Shown here piece by piece: positions 1 through 7,973 of a DNA stretch of 64,000 bases. Under the pieces are notes generated by a model. The model saw nothing but the letters and a program-made list of their open reading frames with translations, ran no database searches and was not told where the DNA came from. Within the stretch, counting starts at the first letter, position 1, and each line of letters begins with the position of its first letter. The DNA is from Candidatus Obscuribacterales bacterium. Its GTDB lineage: Bacteria > Cyanobacteriota > Vampirovibrionia > Obscuribacterales > Obscuribacteraceae. The DNA lies in NCBI GenBank assembly GCA_019637435.1, contig JAHBVO010000001.1, positions 2,356,001-2,420,000 on the forward strand, given 5' to 3'. A program made the position numbers and the translations under genes.

Positions 1-1
1 A

Positions 2-340
2 GGTCTGGATCAGGCCGCCCGCAGCAGTGGAAAGTTTCTCAATGAAGTTGCTCAGTCAGCAGAGCCCACAGTGAGCGCCGTTGCGCAAGCCGGCTACGAG
101 GGCACGGGCAAGGCTATTGAGTTCGGCGGGAGAACCACAGGCAGAGTTCTAGAGACCAGCGGCGATATCGTTTTAAACACCGCCCGCACGGGTGGTGGCA
201 TATTTGGTGACATGGCAAAACTGGTGCTCTCCACAGGCGAAGGGCTCGCGGACTTGACCGCCAGCGTGATTGATGACGCGACCGGAAACTCAAAAGATGT
301 CGGCTCGCCCGCAGCTCAAGGTGAAACGAAGGATCGGTAG
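2..340 (+). CDS. C-terminal part of an unidentified protein (cut by window edge)
   Basis: The reading frame is open from the first bases of the window to a TAG at 338-340, so a GTG near base 71 is probably internal. The visible 112 residues are rich in Gly, Ala, Thr and Ser and contain no motif I recognise. They look like an amphipathic or linker-rich tail; no membrane segment is evident. It ends 12 nt before the convergent TadG-like gene. I cannot assign a function. Confidence 0.55.
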   Translation, partial: GLDQAARSSGKFLNEVAQSAEPTVSAVAQAGYEGTGKAIEFGGRTTGRVLETSGDIVLNTARTGGGIFGDMAKLVLSTGEGLADLTASVIDDATGNSKDVGSPAAQGETKDR

Positions 341-352
341 ATCACGTTTACC

Positions 353-1960
353 TTAGAAAACGCAGCTGCAGCCTCCATAGAGGCGGATGTTGGTTGTTCT
401 CTTAACGGTCATCTCGCCGAGGAAGCCATTATATCCGGTGCCTCGTCGCCACTCGAACGTGCCGTCCGCATCGGTAAACGAGAACACTCCAACTCCGCCC
501 GGAGAGGTTAATGAGCCGCACTCTACCGTCCAGGATTGGACTGTATTTGGATAAGTGTACGGAGGGAACAGTTCGTCGAAGTCCTCGTTGTCGCTGTCGG
601 GCGACTGGTTCTTCATCTCACTCGTCATCCAGGGCGCGACGCTCTGAACGTTGCTGGAAGAGACGCACACCAGGTCGTTTGTTGGACCAGGCACGATGTA
701 AAACTCATCATTCGAGCCGTCGACTGTCGCCATGTTTAGAATCGCGACCAGCTTGCCATCATTGAAATCCGGATCAATCTCGCGGCAGCGTTGAAGCAAT
801 GCCTTCCTCACTTTGTTCCATGCTGGTTGGGGAATGGTTGGAATCGGAAATAGACAACCGAACACGGTTGGTGGCACATACTCGTTGCCCAGTGAAACGG
901 ATGCCTGCCCGTTTCCACAAGCTGGAACATAGAACTCTCTGAATTGAGTCTCCGAGCTGTAACCATACTCTGACGTGTAGATGGCAAAGGGTGGAATTGG
1001 ATAATTGAGATACCATTTCGCTTTGTTTTTGGGAAACTTGAGGCGAATGTAAGCATGCGGAATGCGCATTTTGAACGTTTTCATCGGGTTGGCTTTCACA
1101 ACAGCCATCGCTTTTTGATCGGCTGGATTGCCGCCGACGGTGTGCGACTCCACGGAAAAAGTATTTGGAACCGGCTTAGCCCAGCCCGTCAGAGCTTCGG
1201 AAATTAAAGTATTTTTCTCGAAGTGATCGCGCGATTCGAGTCTTGGGCGCTCGTTAAATTTGAAAGGCACAAACCAGTAATCGTGACCGTACATGTTGAC
1301 TGCTTTATAGCCGGGCATGCAGTTGTTGCCGCCTTTGTCTTTGACGGTCTTGAGATTGCTCCAGTTAATTTCCTCCGGGAGCTGATTCTGGTCCAGGTAG
1401 ACGTTGCTTTCCTCTCCACGTTCAAGAAGTGATGTCGTCCAGTTTGGACCGGCGAGGTGTTTGGTTAAAACGTCTTTCCCAAGCATTCGAACAGAGTTGA
1501 CCTGTGCAACTTCATCGAACAGCGGAAAAAGTTTGCTGTCATTGTTCAGGTCATCGGACAATCGGTCACTGATGTTTTCAGCCGCTTGATAAATAGCCGA
1601 TGCATGTGAGCTGGTCTGCGCAGTCTCCTTGCCGGATTCCTTGATGTCCTGTGCGTTCATTGCGACGAATAACGCTTTGCCCCAGACGCGATCTATGTTT
1701 GATAAACCAAATTCGCCATTGTTATCAGCGACGTCTTTGAATTGGTCTTCATCGCCACCTTGAGATTTGGTAGTGATAGTCAAGCATTTCTTTCCGACAT
1801 TGAGGGCACCAGCATCGGTGGCATTGCGCGTTTCCCGCGAACCGCCGAAGTAGAGGGAAACCATGAAAAATGCGAGGGCTAGTAGAACAAGCGCAAATGC
1901 GAGCGCTGCTGCCAGACCCAGAGCAGCTCCTTTCCTATTTCGTAAAAACGACCTTTTCAT
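353..1960 (-). CDS. TadG-like pseudopilin/surface protein (cluster 1)
   Basis: 535 residues. The N-terminus is short and basic (MKRSFLRNRKG), followed by one hydrophobic helix (about residues 11-37), then a motif GGSRETRNATDAGAL and a large extracytoplasmic domain. This is the layout of TadG-type pilus-assembly proteins, in which a pilin-like helix anchors a big external domain. The residue five after the Gly is Leu, not the Glu of TadE/TadF. A paralogue at 55707-57242 shares GGSREVRNGVDAAVLN, the 'NRVWGKA' segment, a 'R..EIDP.F' segment and an 'MKTFKMRIPHAYIRL'-like segment. It is the last gene of the minus-strand cluster beginning at 3873. The external domain has several Cys, including a Cys-x-Cys near the C-terminus. 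The family assignment is inferred from layout and neighbours. Confidence 0.7.
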   Translation of the reverse strand: MKRSFLRNRKGAALGLAAALAFALVLLALAFFMVSLYFGGSRETRNATDAGALNVGKKCLTITTKSQGGDEDQFKDVADNNGEFGLSNIDRVWGKALFVAMNAQDIKESGKETAQTSSHASAIYQAAENISDRLSDDLNNDSKLFPLFDEVAQVNSVRMLGKDVLTKHLAGPNWTTSLLERGEESNVYLDQNQLPEEINWSNLKTVKDKGGNNCMPGYKAVNMYGHDYWFVPFKFNERPRLESRDHFEKNTLISEALTGWAKPVPNTFSVESHTVGGNPADQKAMAVVKANPMKTFKMRIPHAYIRLKFPKNKAKWYLNYPIPPFAIYTSEYGYSSETQFREFYVPACGNGQASVSLGNEYVPPTVFGCLFPIPTIPQPAWNKVRKALLQRCREIDPDFNDGKLVAILNMATVDGSNDEFYIVPGPTNDLVCVSSSNVQSVAPWMTSEMKNQSPDSDNEDFDELFPPYTYPNTVQSWTVECGSLTSPGGVGVFSFTDADGTFEWRRGTGYNGFLGEMTVKRTTNIRLYGGCSCVF

Positions 1961-2152
1961 TCCTAATACAACCTGCAGCTTTGGTGCGTGTCAGAGAAGT
2001 TTACGGCGAGAACAGACAAATTAGGATCGAAACGTCTCCAATCAATCTGTTTGTTTAAAATTCTATTAGAATTCCTTCGCTAATCTGGCACTGCCCATGA
2101 TACCGCGTTCAATCATTCAAAATGCTGTGATTCCGTTTAAATCCTAAGTAGA

Positions 2153-2177
2153 AACGGTCCGCTGTTCGCGGACCGTT
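2153..2177 (-). terminator. Hairpin terminator after TadE-like gene
   Basis: A perfect 10-bp stem (AACGGTCCGC / GCGGACCGTT) with a 5-nt loop lies 37 nt past the stop of the 2214-2627 gene. On the minus strand it is followed by TTTC, a weak U-tract. It also separates that gene from the downstream TadG-like gene, so it may attenuate rather than end transcription. Confidence 0.6.
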
Positions 2178-2213
2178 CTCTCCTGTTCGAGCTGTCGGAA
2201 AATTGTATTTGGC

Positions 2214-2627
2214 TTATAGGGGAGCGGCGGAGACTCCGACTACCGGTTCTGTCGCGCGGGCTCTGAAGGCGATTTTCGTTTTCGTGCCCGGCAAAGTGAT
2301 TGGGATGCGAACGGTGATCACGGTTTCGGCGGTGACGTTTGATTTCGAGTTGTAGATCAATTTCGAGTTGTCGAGTTCGACCTTCTCGATCAGGGGCGAC
2401 TTTGGAAAGTGGCTGACAACTTGCTCGGCTGCAGCTTTCGCTGAGTCGGATGTCTGAGCATTAGCCGCTGCTCGTGCACAATTCTTTGCCAGCGAGTCAT
2501 TTGCTGAATTACCGAGGACTAGAACGATAAGGTCGAGTGCAAACAAAGCAATCGGGATGAGAATGAACATGCCGCAAAGGACTTCTACGAAAACCTGTCC
2601 TTTTGAATTTCTTCCTCTGTTACGCAT
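2214..2627 (-). CDS. TadE-like minor pseudopilin, copy 1
   Basis: 137 residues. The N-terminus reads KGQVFVEV followed by about 20 hydrophobic residues. Gly with Glu at +5 is the class III/prepilin cleavage pattern seen in TadE/TadF pseudopilins, so the protein is likely processed by a prepilin peptidase and inserted in the inner membrane with its C-terminal domain outside. It is nearly the same protein as the next gene upstream (2826-3245): both share LCG.FI.IPIALFALDLIVL, NSANDSLAKNCARAAANAQ and the tail RARATEPVVGVSAAP. A tandem duplication is therefore clear. A GGAG lies 9 nt before the ATG. Start well supported; precise role unknown. Confidence 0.75.
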   Translation of the reverse strand: MRNRGRNSKGQVFVEVLCGMFILIPIALFALDLIVLVLGNSANDSLAKNCARAAANAQTSDSAKAAAEQVVSHFPKSPLIEKVELDNSKLIYNSKSNVTAETVITVRIPITLPGTKTKIAFRARATEPVVGVSAAPL

Positions 2628-2763
2628 TTGCTTTAGCTCCGTTTTGTTTAGTGCCGCTCCCCGGCGTATGTCTCATTAACGGCCCGCTCGGATCTATTAG
2701 GAGGAGCGGGGGGAATTTTCTGGATATTTTTTTGAGCGCCGGTTATAAGAGCTTGCCAGACTG

Positions 2764-2799
2764 TAAAAAGACCCAGCGGTTTATCCTGCTGGGCCTTTT
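2764..2799 (-). terminator. Rho-independent terminator between the two TadE-like copies
   Basis: Stem CCCAGC/GCTGGG (2772-2777 with 2788-2793), flanked by A-rich and T-rich arms, so it can work in either direction. On the minus strand it ends in TCTTTTT and follows the stop of the 2826-3245 gene by 27 nt. Confidence 0.7.
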
Positions 2800-2825
2800 A
2801 AATAATTTGCGGCTGGCTTGTCCGG

Positions 2826-3245
2826 TTAATATACCGGCGCGGCTGAAACCCCAACTACAGGTTCCGTCGCACGAGCTCGAAAGGCGATCTTCTGTTTCGT
2901 TCCCGGAAGCGTAATCGGAATCCGGACGGTCAGAATTGTTTCGGTTGTGACGTTCTCTTTCTCGTCAAAGGTCATCTTTGAGTGGTCGAGTTCGACTTTC
3001 TCGATCAACGGGGAGAAAGGAAAGCGATTAACAACCTGTTGGGCGGCTTCTCTAGCCTTGTCGGCGCTTTGCGCGTTAGCTGCTGCGCGTGCGCAGTTTT
3101 TGGCGAGAGAATCGTTGGCGGAGTTACCGAGGATAAGGACAATCAGATCGAGGGCAAAAAGCGCTATCGGGATGATGATGAACAGCCCGCAAAGCACTTC
3201 AATGAAGACCTGTCCTCTGTTGTTTCTATAATTTTGTCTGCGCAT
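2826..3245 (-). CDS. TadE-like minor pseudopilin, copy 2
   Basis: 139 residues, tandem paralogue of the 2214-2627 product. It has the same RGQVFIEV processing motif (Gly, Glu at +5), the same hydrophobic helix (about residues 10-37) and the same C-terminal TEPVVGVSAAP block. The middle (about residues 75-105) has diverged most. The two copies are separated by a terminator-like hairpin, so they may be expressed at different levels. Likely role: minor subunit or assembly factor of a Tad/Flp-like pilus or secretion apparatus in the cell envelope. No pilus ATPase (TadA) or secretin lies in this window. Confidence 0.75.
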   Translation of the reverse strand: MRRQNYRNNRGQVFIEVLCGLFIIIPIALFALDLIVLILGNSANDSLAKNCARAAANAQSADKAREAAQQVVNRFPFSPLIEKVELDHSKMTFDEKENVTTETILTVRIPITLPGTKQKIAFRARATEPVVGVSAAPVY

Positions 3246-3351
3246 TACATCCCTCGGAATTCAGGTGATGTAAGTGTAAGCGGACCACTTGGAAATTGGA
3301 ATTGTCTGTAATCAAAATTGGAATTAGACGTTACCAATGTTTCTTCTAGTC

Positions 3352-3873
3352 TTAGGAACCTGGATTGGCGTCGTCAGGGTTTTCGATTACAGCTTCGTTT
3401 TCATAGATGAAAACCGACTCGGATGTCAGCCCCGGAATTCCAGGTATGAATGGCATATTGGCAAGCATAGGACGCGGCTTAATCGTAGTTTTTACGCGGA
3501 CAATCATGTCCTGCCTTCCTTCGCTATCCTTTTGACCAGGCACATAACTGACCTCTGTCTGCGGAAATTCGGTCAGATTGGCGAATTGACCCAGACCCGA
3601 AGTCTTCCACTGCTCGGGGATTACCTTCTTCACGTTACCTGTAGCGCTTTCGACCTCGTCTCGTTTGCTAACGGCCGCTTCTCGAATTTGGATATTGTTG
3701 AGCAGATAGCCGGCACCGTAATTGACAGCCACAGCCATCAAAAGCAACATCGGAAAAAATGTGGAGACGAACAATACCAGAAGACCGGGGCCGAATTCGG
3801 CAAGCTGACTGCCTTTCCGGCGGCTCCGTCCAGAATACTTGATTCCTTTTCGTTGCTGTGTGAAAACGACCAT
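3352..3873 (-). CDS. TadF/TadE-like pseudopilin (cluster 1, first gene)
   Basis: About 173 residues from the ATG at 3873 (a GTG at 3903 is an alternative). I chose 3873 because the resulting start (MVVFTQQRKG) aligns with the paralogue at 57669-58169 (MIVRRGKG), and a GGGG lies 9 nt upstream. After a basic stretch comes KGSQLAEFGPG, a Gly with Glu at +5 as in prepilins, then a hydrophobic helix. The paralogue shares EFGP, a LREA segment and an F.PGIPGL-like segment. The protein probably sits in the inner membrane with a periplasmic C-terminal domain. It heads the cluster that continues with the TadE-like pair and the TadG-like gene. Confidence 0.7.
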   Translation of the reverse strand: MVVFTQQRKGIKYSGRSRRKGSQLAEFGPGLLVLFVSTFFPMLLLMAVAVNYGAGYLLNNIQIREAAVSKRDEVESATGNVKKVIPEQWKTSGLGQFANLTEFPQTEVSYVPGQKDSEGRQDMIVRVKTTIKPRPMLANMPFIPGIPGLTSESVFIYENEAVIENPDDANPGS

Positions 3874-3992
3874 TGTCCACATCCCCGTGTGCGCTCGATA
3901 CACATGATACGCCGGAGACGTCGTAATTAGGAGCCACCGGGCAGAATAATGAGTGTATTATCGTCTAGCCTATCCAGCCGCGCCTTCCTTGC

Positions 3993-5351
3993 ATGAAAAA
4001 AACAAAAACAACCTCTCTCCTCCTGGCATCAATGGCGGTGCTCGAAGTTTTCACATCGTCGTCCTTTGAGGCTAGTGCACGTGGTGCCGGCGGAGGCGGG
4101 CATCGATTTCCAGGTGGCAGCTATGCCGGAGCGCATTGCGGTTTTCACAACCATTACGACAACTATGGTCGCTGGGGCGGCAGTAGCATGTACGCGCCCG
4201 GCGCCTGGGGTGGCTGGGCCCGTCCCCGGAATCGCTGGTGGAATACCGGTTGGGGCGGCTGGTCTGAGCCGTATTATGGCGGACCCGGTGCTGGATACGT
4301 ACCTGGAAGTCAGCCTGTGGACGAAGAAGGGACGGTCTATCCGGCAGCCAATTACAATGTCGGAGCCCTGAGTTTAGGAGCATACGCAGGTCACTCCGCA
4401 TCAGAAACCGTATCGGCTGAGATCAAAAAGAAGCCCGATATCGAGCCGATTCGCATGAAAGCGGTTTCAACCAAATCGGTTTATAAACTGGGACCGGACA
4501 CTGATGTGCTTGAAACCGGAAACGTTGCGGTGCGTTTGAACGACGATAGTTTTTTAATCGTTGATTCGAAGCAAACGTTTGTGGTCGATCAAAAATCAGG
4601 GATTCCGACGATCGCGCTTTATACCGATCCGCTCCTGCTCTGGAATTTATCTCACGAATTGAGGCGCCAATCGCTAGGTCTGAAAGCCAGCATGATGAGT
4701 AAAATTGCCGCGCCAAAAACTTCCACTATTGATCAAAGCAGTACCGGCGAAGAAAAATCGACGACGCAAAAGGCTTCTGAAACTGGGTCCTCATCCTCAA
4801 GTTCGAAAGGCACCGAGGTCGAGAACATGCAGTGGATCATCGAGCAACTTGATAAAGCTCAAGCAAAACTTGGTGATGTCCCGGCTCAGCCGCCTTCTAA
4901 GATCCCTGACCCGGTGCCTGATTGCGTAGAGTTGTTTGCTAGTGTCTGGCTGTTGAAAGATGGAAGTTTTATTCTCTATAAGCAGCAGGACGGCTCGCTG
5001 GTTTACCTGAATAGTCACGGCACTTATTCGGATCGCGGGAAAACCGCTCGCAGCGTCGCCTATCCCGACACCTTCGAACTGGCTGTTTACGGCTATCTCA
5101 AAACTCTGGTCAACGAATACAAGCCAACGGTTTCGAAATTGACCGAAGACAAAGAAGATACCGAGTGGGCATTGTCGAAGCTAAAGGAGATTTCCGATCC
5201 AGAAGTGGATCAACTGGAGTCGCAGCGGAGACTGGCTGAGGCCGTCGCTCGTAGCGAACGAAGACTGGACGTCATTCAGAAGCAGATTCTGGTTATGCCC
5301 GATGAAGTGGACGCCGCCAAGAAGGCACTGGCTGCTCTCGATAAGAGTTGA
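3993..5351 (+). CDS. Exported Gly/Trp/Tyr-rich protein of unknown function
   Basis: 452 residues starting MKKTKTTSLLLASMAVLEVF, a signal peptide. Residues about 30-110 are very rich in Gly, Trp, His and Tyr and may be a flexible or surface-adhesive segment. Residues about 150-215 form a compact domain ('LNDDSFLIVDSKQTFVVD'), followed by a Ser/Thr-rich linker. The C-terminal part has a second related-looking block ('LLKDGSFILYKQQDGSLVYL') and a charged helical tail. The two DGSF-type blocks may be repeats of one fold. I do not recognise the family. It is divergent from the TadF-like gene and no clear ribosome-binding site is visible. Confidence 0.65.
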   Translation: MKKTKTTSLLLASMAVLEVFTSSSFEASARGAGGGGHRFPGGSYAGAHCGFHNHYDNYGRWGGSSMYAPGAWGGWARPRNRWWNTGWGGWSEPYYGGPGAGYVPGSQPVDEEGTVYPAANYNVGALSLGAYAGHSASETVSAEIKKKPDIEPIRMKAVSTKSVYKLGPDTDVLETGNVAVRLNDDSFLIVDSKQTFVVDQKSGIPTIALYTDPLLLWNLSHELRRQSLGLKASMMSKIAAPKTSTIDQSSTGEEKSTTQKASETGSSSSSSKGTEVENMQWIIEQLDKAQAKLGDVPAQPPSKIPDPVPDCVELFASVWLLKDGSFILYKQQDGSLVYLNSHGTYSDRGKTARSVAYPDTFELAVYGYLKTLVNEYKPTVSKLTEDKEDTEWALSKLKEISDPEVDQLESQRRLAEAVARSERRLDVIQKQILVMPDEVDAAKKALAALDKS

Positions 5352-5459
5352 ACCGGCGGCTGTTAAATTAAACAAAACGGCGGGATTAAGGTAGCGCTGG
5401 TGGGAAACCTTATAATAGGCGACTGGGCGACCCGACGACACCTGGCTGGAGAGTCTGAC

Positions 5460-6113
5460 ATGACGGAGATGACTGAGACAACGTGGGAAGAGTTTGTTCT
5501 CAAGGCTCAAAGGGCTGCTGAAGAGGGTGACTATAAGGCTGCTGAGGGTTTCCTCAACGACGCGAAAAGCCTCTCAGATGGTTTGGCTGACAACGATAAA
5601 CGTCGTTTTCTGATTCTCGAGATGCTGGCGGACTTGATGGAGCGCGAAGAGCGAACCGACGATGCAGAGAAGTACCTGCTGGCAGCCGTGGAATGTCGGA
5701 AGACCCGATACGGACCTTTTCACTACCGATATGCTGAGGGAGTGCAGCGTCTCTCGTCTTTCTATTTCGAAAATGACAGATTTGAAGAGTCGGAAAAACT
5801 CACACGCGATGTTCTAAAAATTATGGAAAAAGCCTATGGTCCGACAAGCGAAGAGGTCGGTCACATTGCCGGACAGTTGGCTGACACAATTCACGAACTC
5901 GGGAAGCACCAGGATGCCGAGGAACTGTACAAACGTGCTATTGGAATCAGGCGTCACGCCTCGGGCTCGACCGATTCTGAATCAGTGTATCTGATTCAAC
6001 GCTATGCCGCCCTGCTCGAAGAAACCGGTCGAGCGGACGAAGCGGCGCATATGCGTGCATCCGCGCAGGGTAAGATCTCCGGCATCCTCAGAAAGCTAAA
6101 ACCGTCCGACTAA
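5460..6113 (+). CDS. TPR-repeat protein
   Basis: 217 residues from the ATG at 5460, chosen because GGAGAG lies 6 nt upstream; a GTG 60 nt earlier has no such site. It contains about four tetratricopeptide repeats of the longer, kinesin-light-chain-like kind ('EKYLLAAVECRKTRYGPFHYRYAEG', about 40 residues apart). No signal peptide or membrane segment is visible, so it is likely cytoplasmic. It faces another TPR-like gene (6140-6610) tail to tail. The partner protein is unknown. Confidence 0.75.
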   Translation: MTEMTETTWEEFVLKAQRAAEEGDYKAAEGFLNDAKSLSDGLADNDKRRFLILEMLADLMEREERTDDAEKYLLAAVECRKTRYGPFHYRYAEGVQRLSSFYFENDRFEESEKLTRDVLKIMEKAYGPTSEEVGHIAGQLADTIHELGKHQDAEELYKRAIGIRRHASGSTDSESVYLIQRYAALLEETGRADEAAHMRASAQGKISGILRKLKPSD

Positions 6114-6139
6114 CTTCCAATCCGCTGTTTGGTGTCGTG

Positions 6140-6610
6140 TTAAACAGCAACCGGCATCGCATATGGTGCGGGCACGTCTTGCTTTTCTTTAACAGTGGAG
6201 CACATCTCTGTTGCGTTTACGTGCCGAAAATGTCCGGCTCCGAAATGCTTCAGTTGCTGTGACTCGTAGTATTCAAGCATGATCTGAGCTTCTTTCTGTT
6301 TATCCAAAGTGAGATAAAACATTCCGAGCTGTATTGCCGCTTGCGCAGCATTCAAATTTAGACCGAGCGATCTGAATATTCTGATCGACTCTGCGAAGTA
6401 GAATTCCGTATCTTGAATGTTGTTCAAACTGAAATGGCAGCGACCAAGAATGTCGGCGACTGCTGCTGCTTTGCAGCGGTCCGCCGGGTTCGAGCTGTTC
6501 TTTTTCTCATCGAAATAATTCGAGAGCCGGTCGGCGGCTAAACGTTTTTCAAATTCGGTTTCTGCTTTTGAATAGTAACTGTAGTGCTCATAGAGTTCTG
6601 ATCTAGGCAT
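6140..6610 (-). CDS. TPR-like hypothetical protein
   Basis: 156 residues from the ATG at 6610, preceded by GGAG at 8 nt; a TTG at 6637 would add nine residues without a binding site. The protein is helical, with two TPR-like units ('GRCHFSLNNIQDTEFYFAESIRI', 'LGMFYLTLDKQKEAQIMLEYYE'). It lacks a signal peptide. Its upstream region holds a striking dyad (6644-6689) that would lie in the 5' leader if transcription starts beyond it. Specific role unknown. Confidence 0.65.
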   Translation of the reverse strand: MPRSELYEHYSYYSKAETEFEKRLAADRLSNYFDEKKNSSNPADRCKAAAVADILGRCHFSLNNIQDTEFYFAESIRIFRSLGLNLNAAQAAIQLGMFYLTLDKQKEAQIMLEYYESQQLKHFGAGHFRHVNATEMCSTVKEKQDVPAPYAMPVAV

Positions 6611-6643
6611 CGGTGCAGCTCCTGCTGAGTGAGACAAGAAGGC

Positions 6644-6689
6644 TGCTACAAGTTGGATTATGCCGAAGGCATAATCTTGTTTAGTAGCA
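6644..6689. repeat. Interrupted dyad with a perfect 9-bp core
   Basis: The inner arms GATTATGCC (6656-6664) and GGCATAATC (6668-6676) pair perfectly around GAA. The outer arms TGCTAC and GTAGCA also match. It lies 34 nt upstream of the 6140-6610 start codon. It could be a regulator binding site or an mRNA leader hairpin. Confidence 0.6.
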
Positions 6690-6784
6690 CAACGAAGGAA
6701 ACATCGTCATGGCATGATGCCAAATACGGTGCTTCAGTACATCACAGATGGCTGGCGCCATATGTGGTGCGTTGTAACCGAGCT

Positions 6785-6804
6785 AAACCGCGATTGCGGT
6801 TTTT
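6785..6804 (+). terminator. Terminator-like hairpin with no obvious upstream gene
   Basis: Stem AAACCGC/GCGGTTT with loop GATT, followed by TT. It would end a plus-strand transcript, yet no plus-strand gene lies just upstream. It may end a short RNA or act as an attenuator. Confidence 0.4.
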
Positions 6805-7029
6805 ATGTTTTCTAGTAATTGTTTCTGATTTAGGGGATGGGGCTCGGTGCCGCAGCGACGGGATCTATCGACGGCAACTCAAATCCTAGGGGAAGTTAAG
6901 CTTGATGTCAAGTGAAATTGCGTCCGTCCAATCGCGGCTTTCGCCTCCCCATCCAGTGTCTGTAGCCAAAACTGTACAATGTGAAAGTCGGCTATGCTTT
7001 GCACGCGCTGACATTCGGAGGATTCAAAC

Positions 7030-7962
7030 TTGCCAATTTCTTTCCAGTTTCAACTTGTCAGTTTCCTCTCGTTGTTTTTAGTTCTCGGCGTTTTCTGCGC
7101 TCCGGCGAGCGCGCTTGAAGATTTTCAGAGTGCCACCAAATCCGGTCTTGCGGCGATGGACAACGGACAGTATGGCGAAGCCGAAAAACAGTTTAAGAAG
7201 GCTTTGCTGTATTCCGGTTCCGGCCCTAAGTATGGTGACTACTCAACAGGACTTTTGAATCTTGGCAATCTTTTTGCTAAACAAAAACAATTCAGCACGG
7301 CCGAAAATTATTACCATGAAGCCCTTCAAAATTACCAGAAAGCATTTGGTCCCAGCAGCATGGAGGGCGCAAATGTCAACGAGGCGCTCGGCGATATGTA
7401 CCGCAAAGCTGGGAAATTCGAAGCCGCGATTCCGCACTATCAAAAAGCCAAAGCTGTCCGCATGAATAGTGCGAAAGACCATCCGATGTTGGCTGAAACT
7501 CTTGCTGGATTGGCAGAGTGCAAAGCCAAGACCGGCAAAAAGGATGAAGCGATCCCACTCATGCAGAATGTCGTGTCCATCCGCGAAAAGGCTTTTGGTA
7601 GATTGAACGGAAAAGTCCTGCAAAGCAGATACGCGCTAGCACGTCTTTATGACGATATGAATAAACAGGACCTTGCGATGTCAGCTTACGAAAGGTTGAT
7701 CGCGGACGCGACAAACAACGTTCAAAAGGCTTGTCCTTCGATGGAACGGCTTGCTGTGCTGTATTCCGTTAATGGTAGATATGGGGAAGCGGATGAGATG
7801 TTTAAAAAACTTCTGGCGCTGCGCGAACAGCGTCCAGGAAAAGCTAATGCCGATTTGAATCAATGCGTGAAACTCTACTCAGAGTTTTTAACGAAACGCA
7901 AACGACCGGCCGAAGCAAAAGCGCTTGAATCGCGCTTTGCCGTAAAGAAAACGGCAAAATAG
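7030..7962 (+). CDS. Exported TPR-repeat protein
   Basis: 310 residues. The TTG start at 7030 is set by a strong GGAGG 8 nt upstream. The N-terminus has a signal peptide ending near CAPASALE. The rest is a chain of about six TPRs of the 40-residue kinesin-light-chain type ('GLLNLGNLFAKQKQFSTAENYYHEALQNY', 'ALGDMYRKAGKFEAAIPHYQKA'). It is probably periplasmic and acts as a protein-binding scaffold. Its C-terminus converges with the pseudo-receiver gene at 7974 with an 11-nt gap. Confidence 0.8.
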   Translation: MPISFQFQLVSFLSLFLVLGVFCAPASALEDFQSATKSGLAAMDNGQYGEAEKQFKKALLYSGSGPKYGDYSTGLLNLGNLFAKQKQFSTAENYYHEALQNYQKAFGPSSMEGANVNEALGDMYRKAGKFEAAIPHYQKAKAVRMNSAKDHPMLAETLAGLAECKAKTGKKDEAIPLMQNVVSIREKAFGRLNGKVLQSRYALARLYDDMNKQDLAMSAYERLIADATNNVQKACPSMERLAVLYSVNGRYGEADEMFKKLLALREQRPGKANADLNQCVKLYSEFLTKRKRPAEAKALESRFAVKKTAK

Positions 7963-7973
7963 TTTCCCTTGAT

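Larger units (their letters stand above)
6611..7029. other. Intergenic region between divergent genes with two hairpins
   Basis: 419 nt without a convincing gene. It holds a strong dyad (6644-6689) and a terminator-like hairpin (6785-6804), and a stretch about 6830-6890 in which GATTT/AAATC and TGCC/GGCA arms could pair. Together these allow an unannotated small RNA or a structured leader. The 86-codon frame across it has an unlikely composition and is interrupted in logic by the hairpins. Confidence 0.4.

Noticed and set aside
3337..3930. 197-codon plus-strand frame
   Set aside because: Exactly antisense to the TadF-like gene, whose motifs and paralogue are clear.
6629..6889. 86-codon plus-strand frame
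   Set aside because: It lies across two hairpins, has no ribosome-binding site and an unlikely composition.
6830..6900. tRNA-like or small structured RNA signal
   Set aside because: Some arms pair, but no T-arm consensus, anticodon loop or acceptor stem can be built; kept only as a possible unstructured leader.
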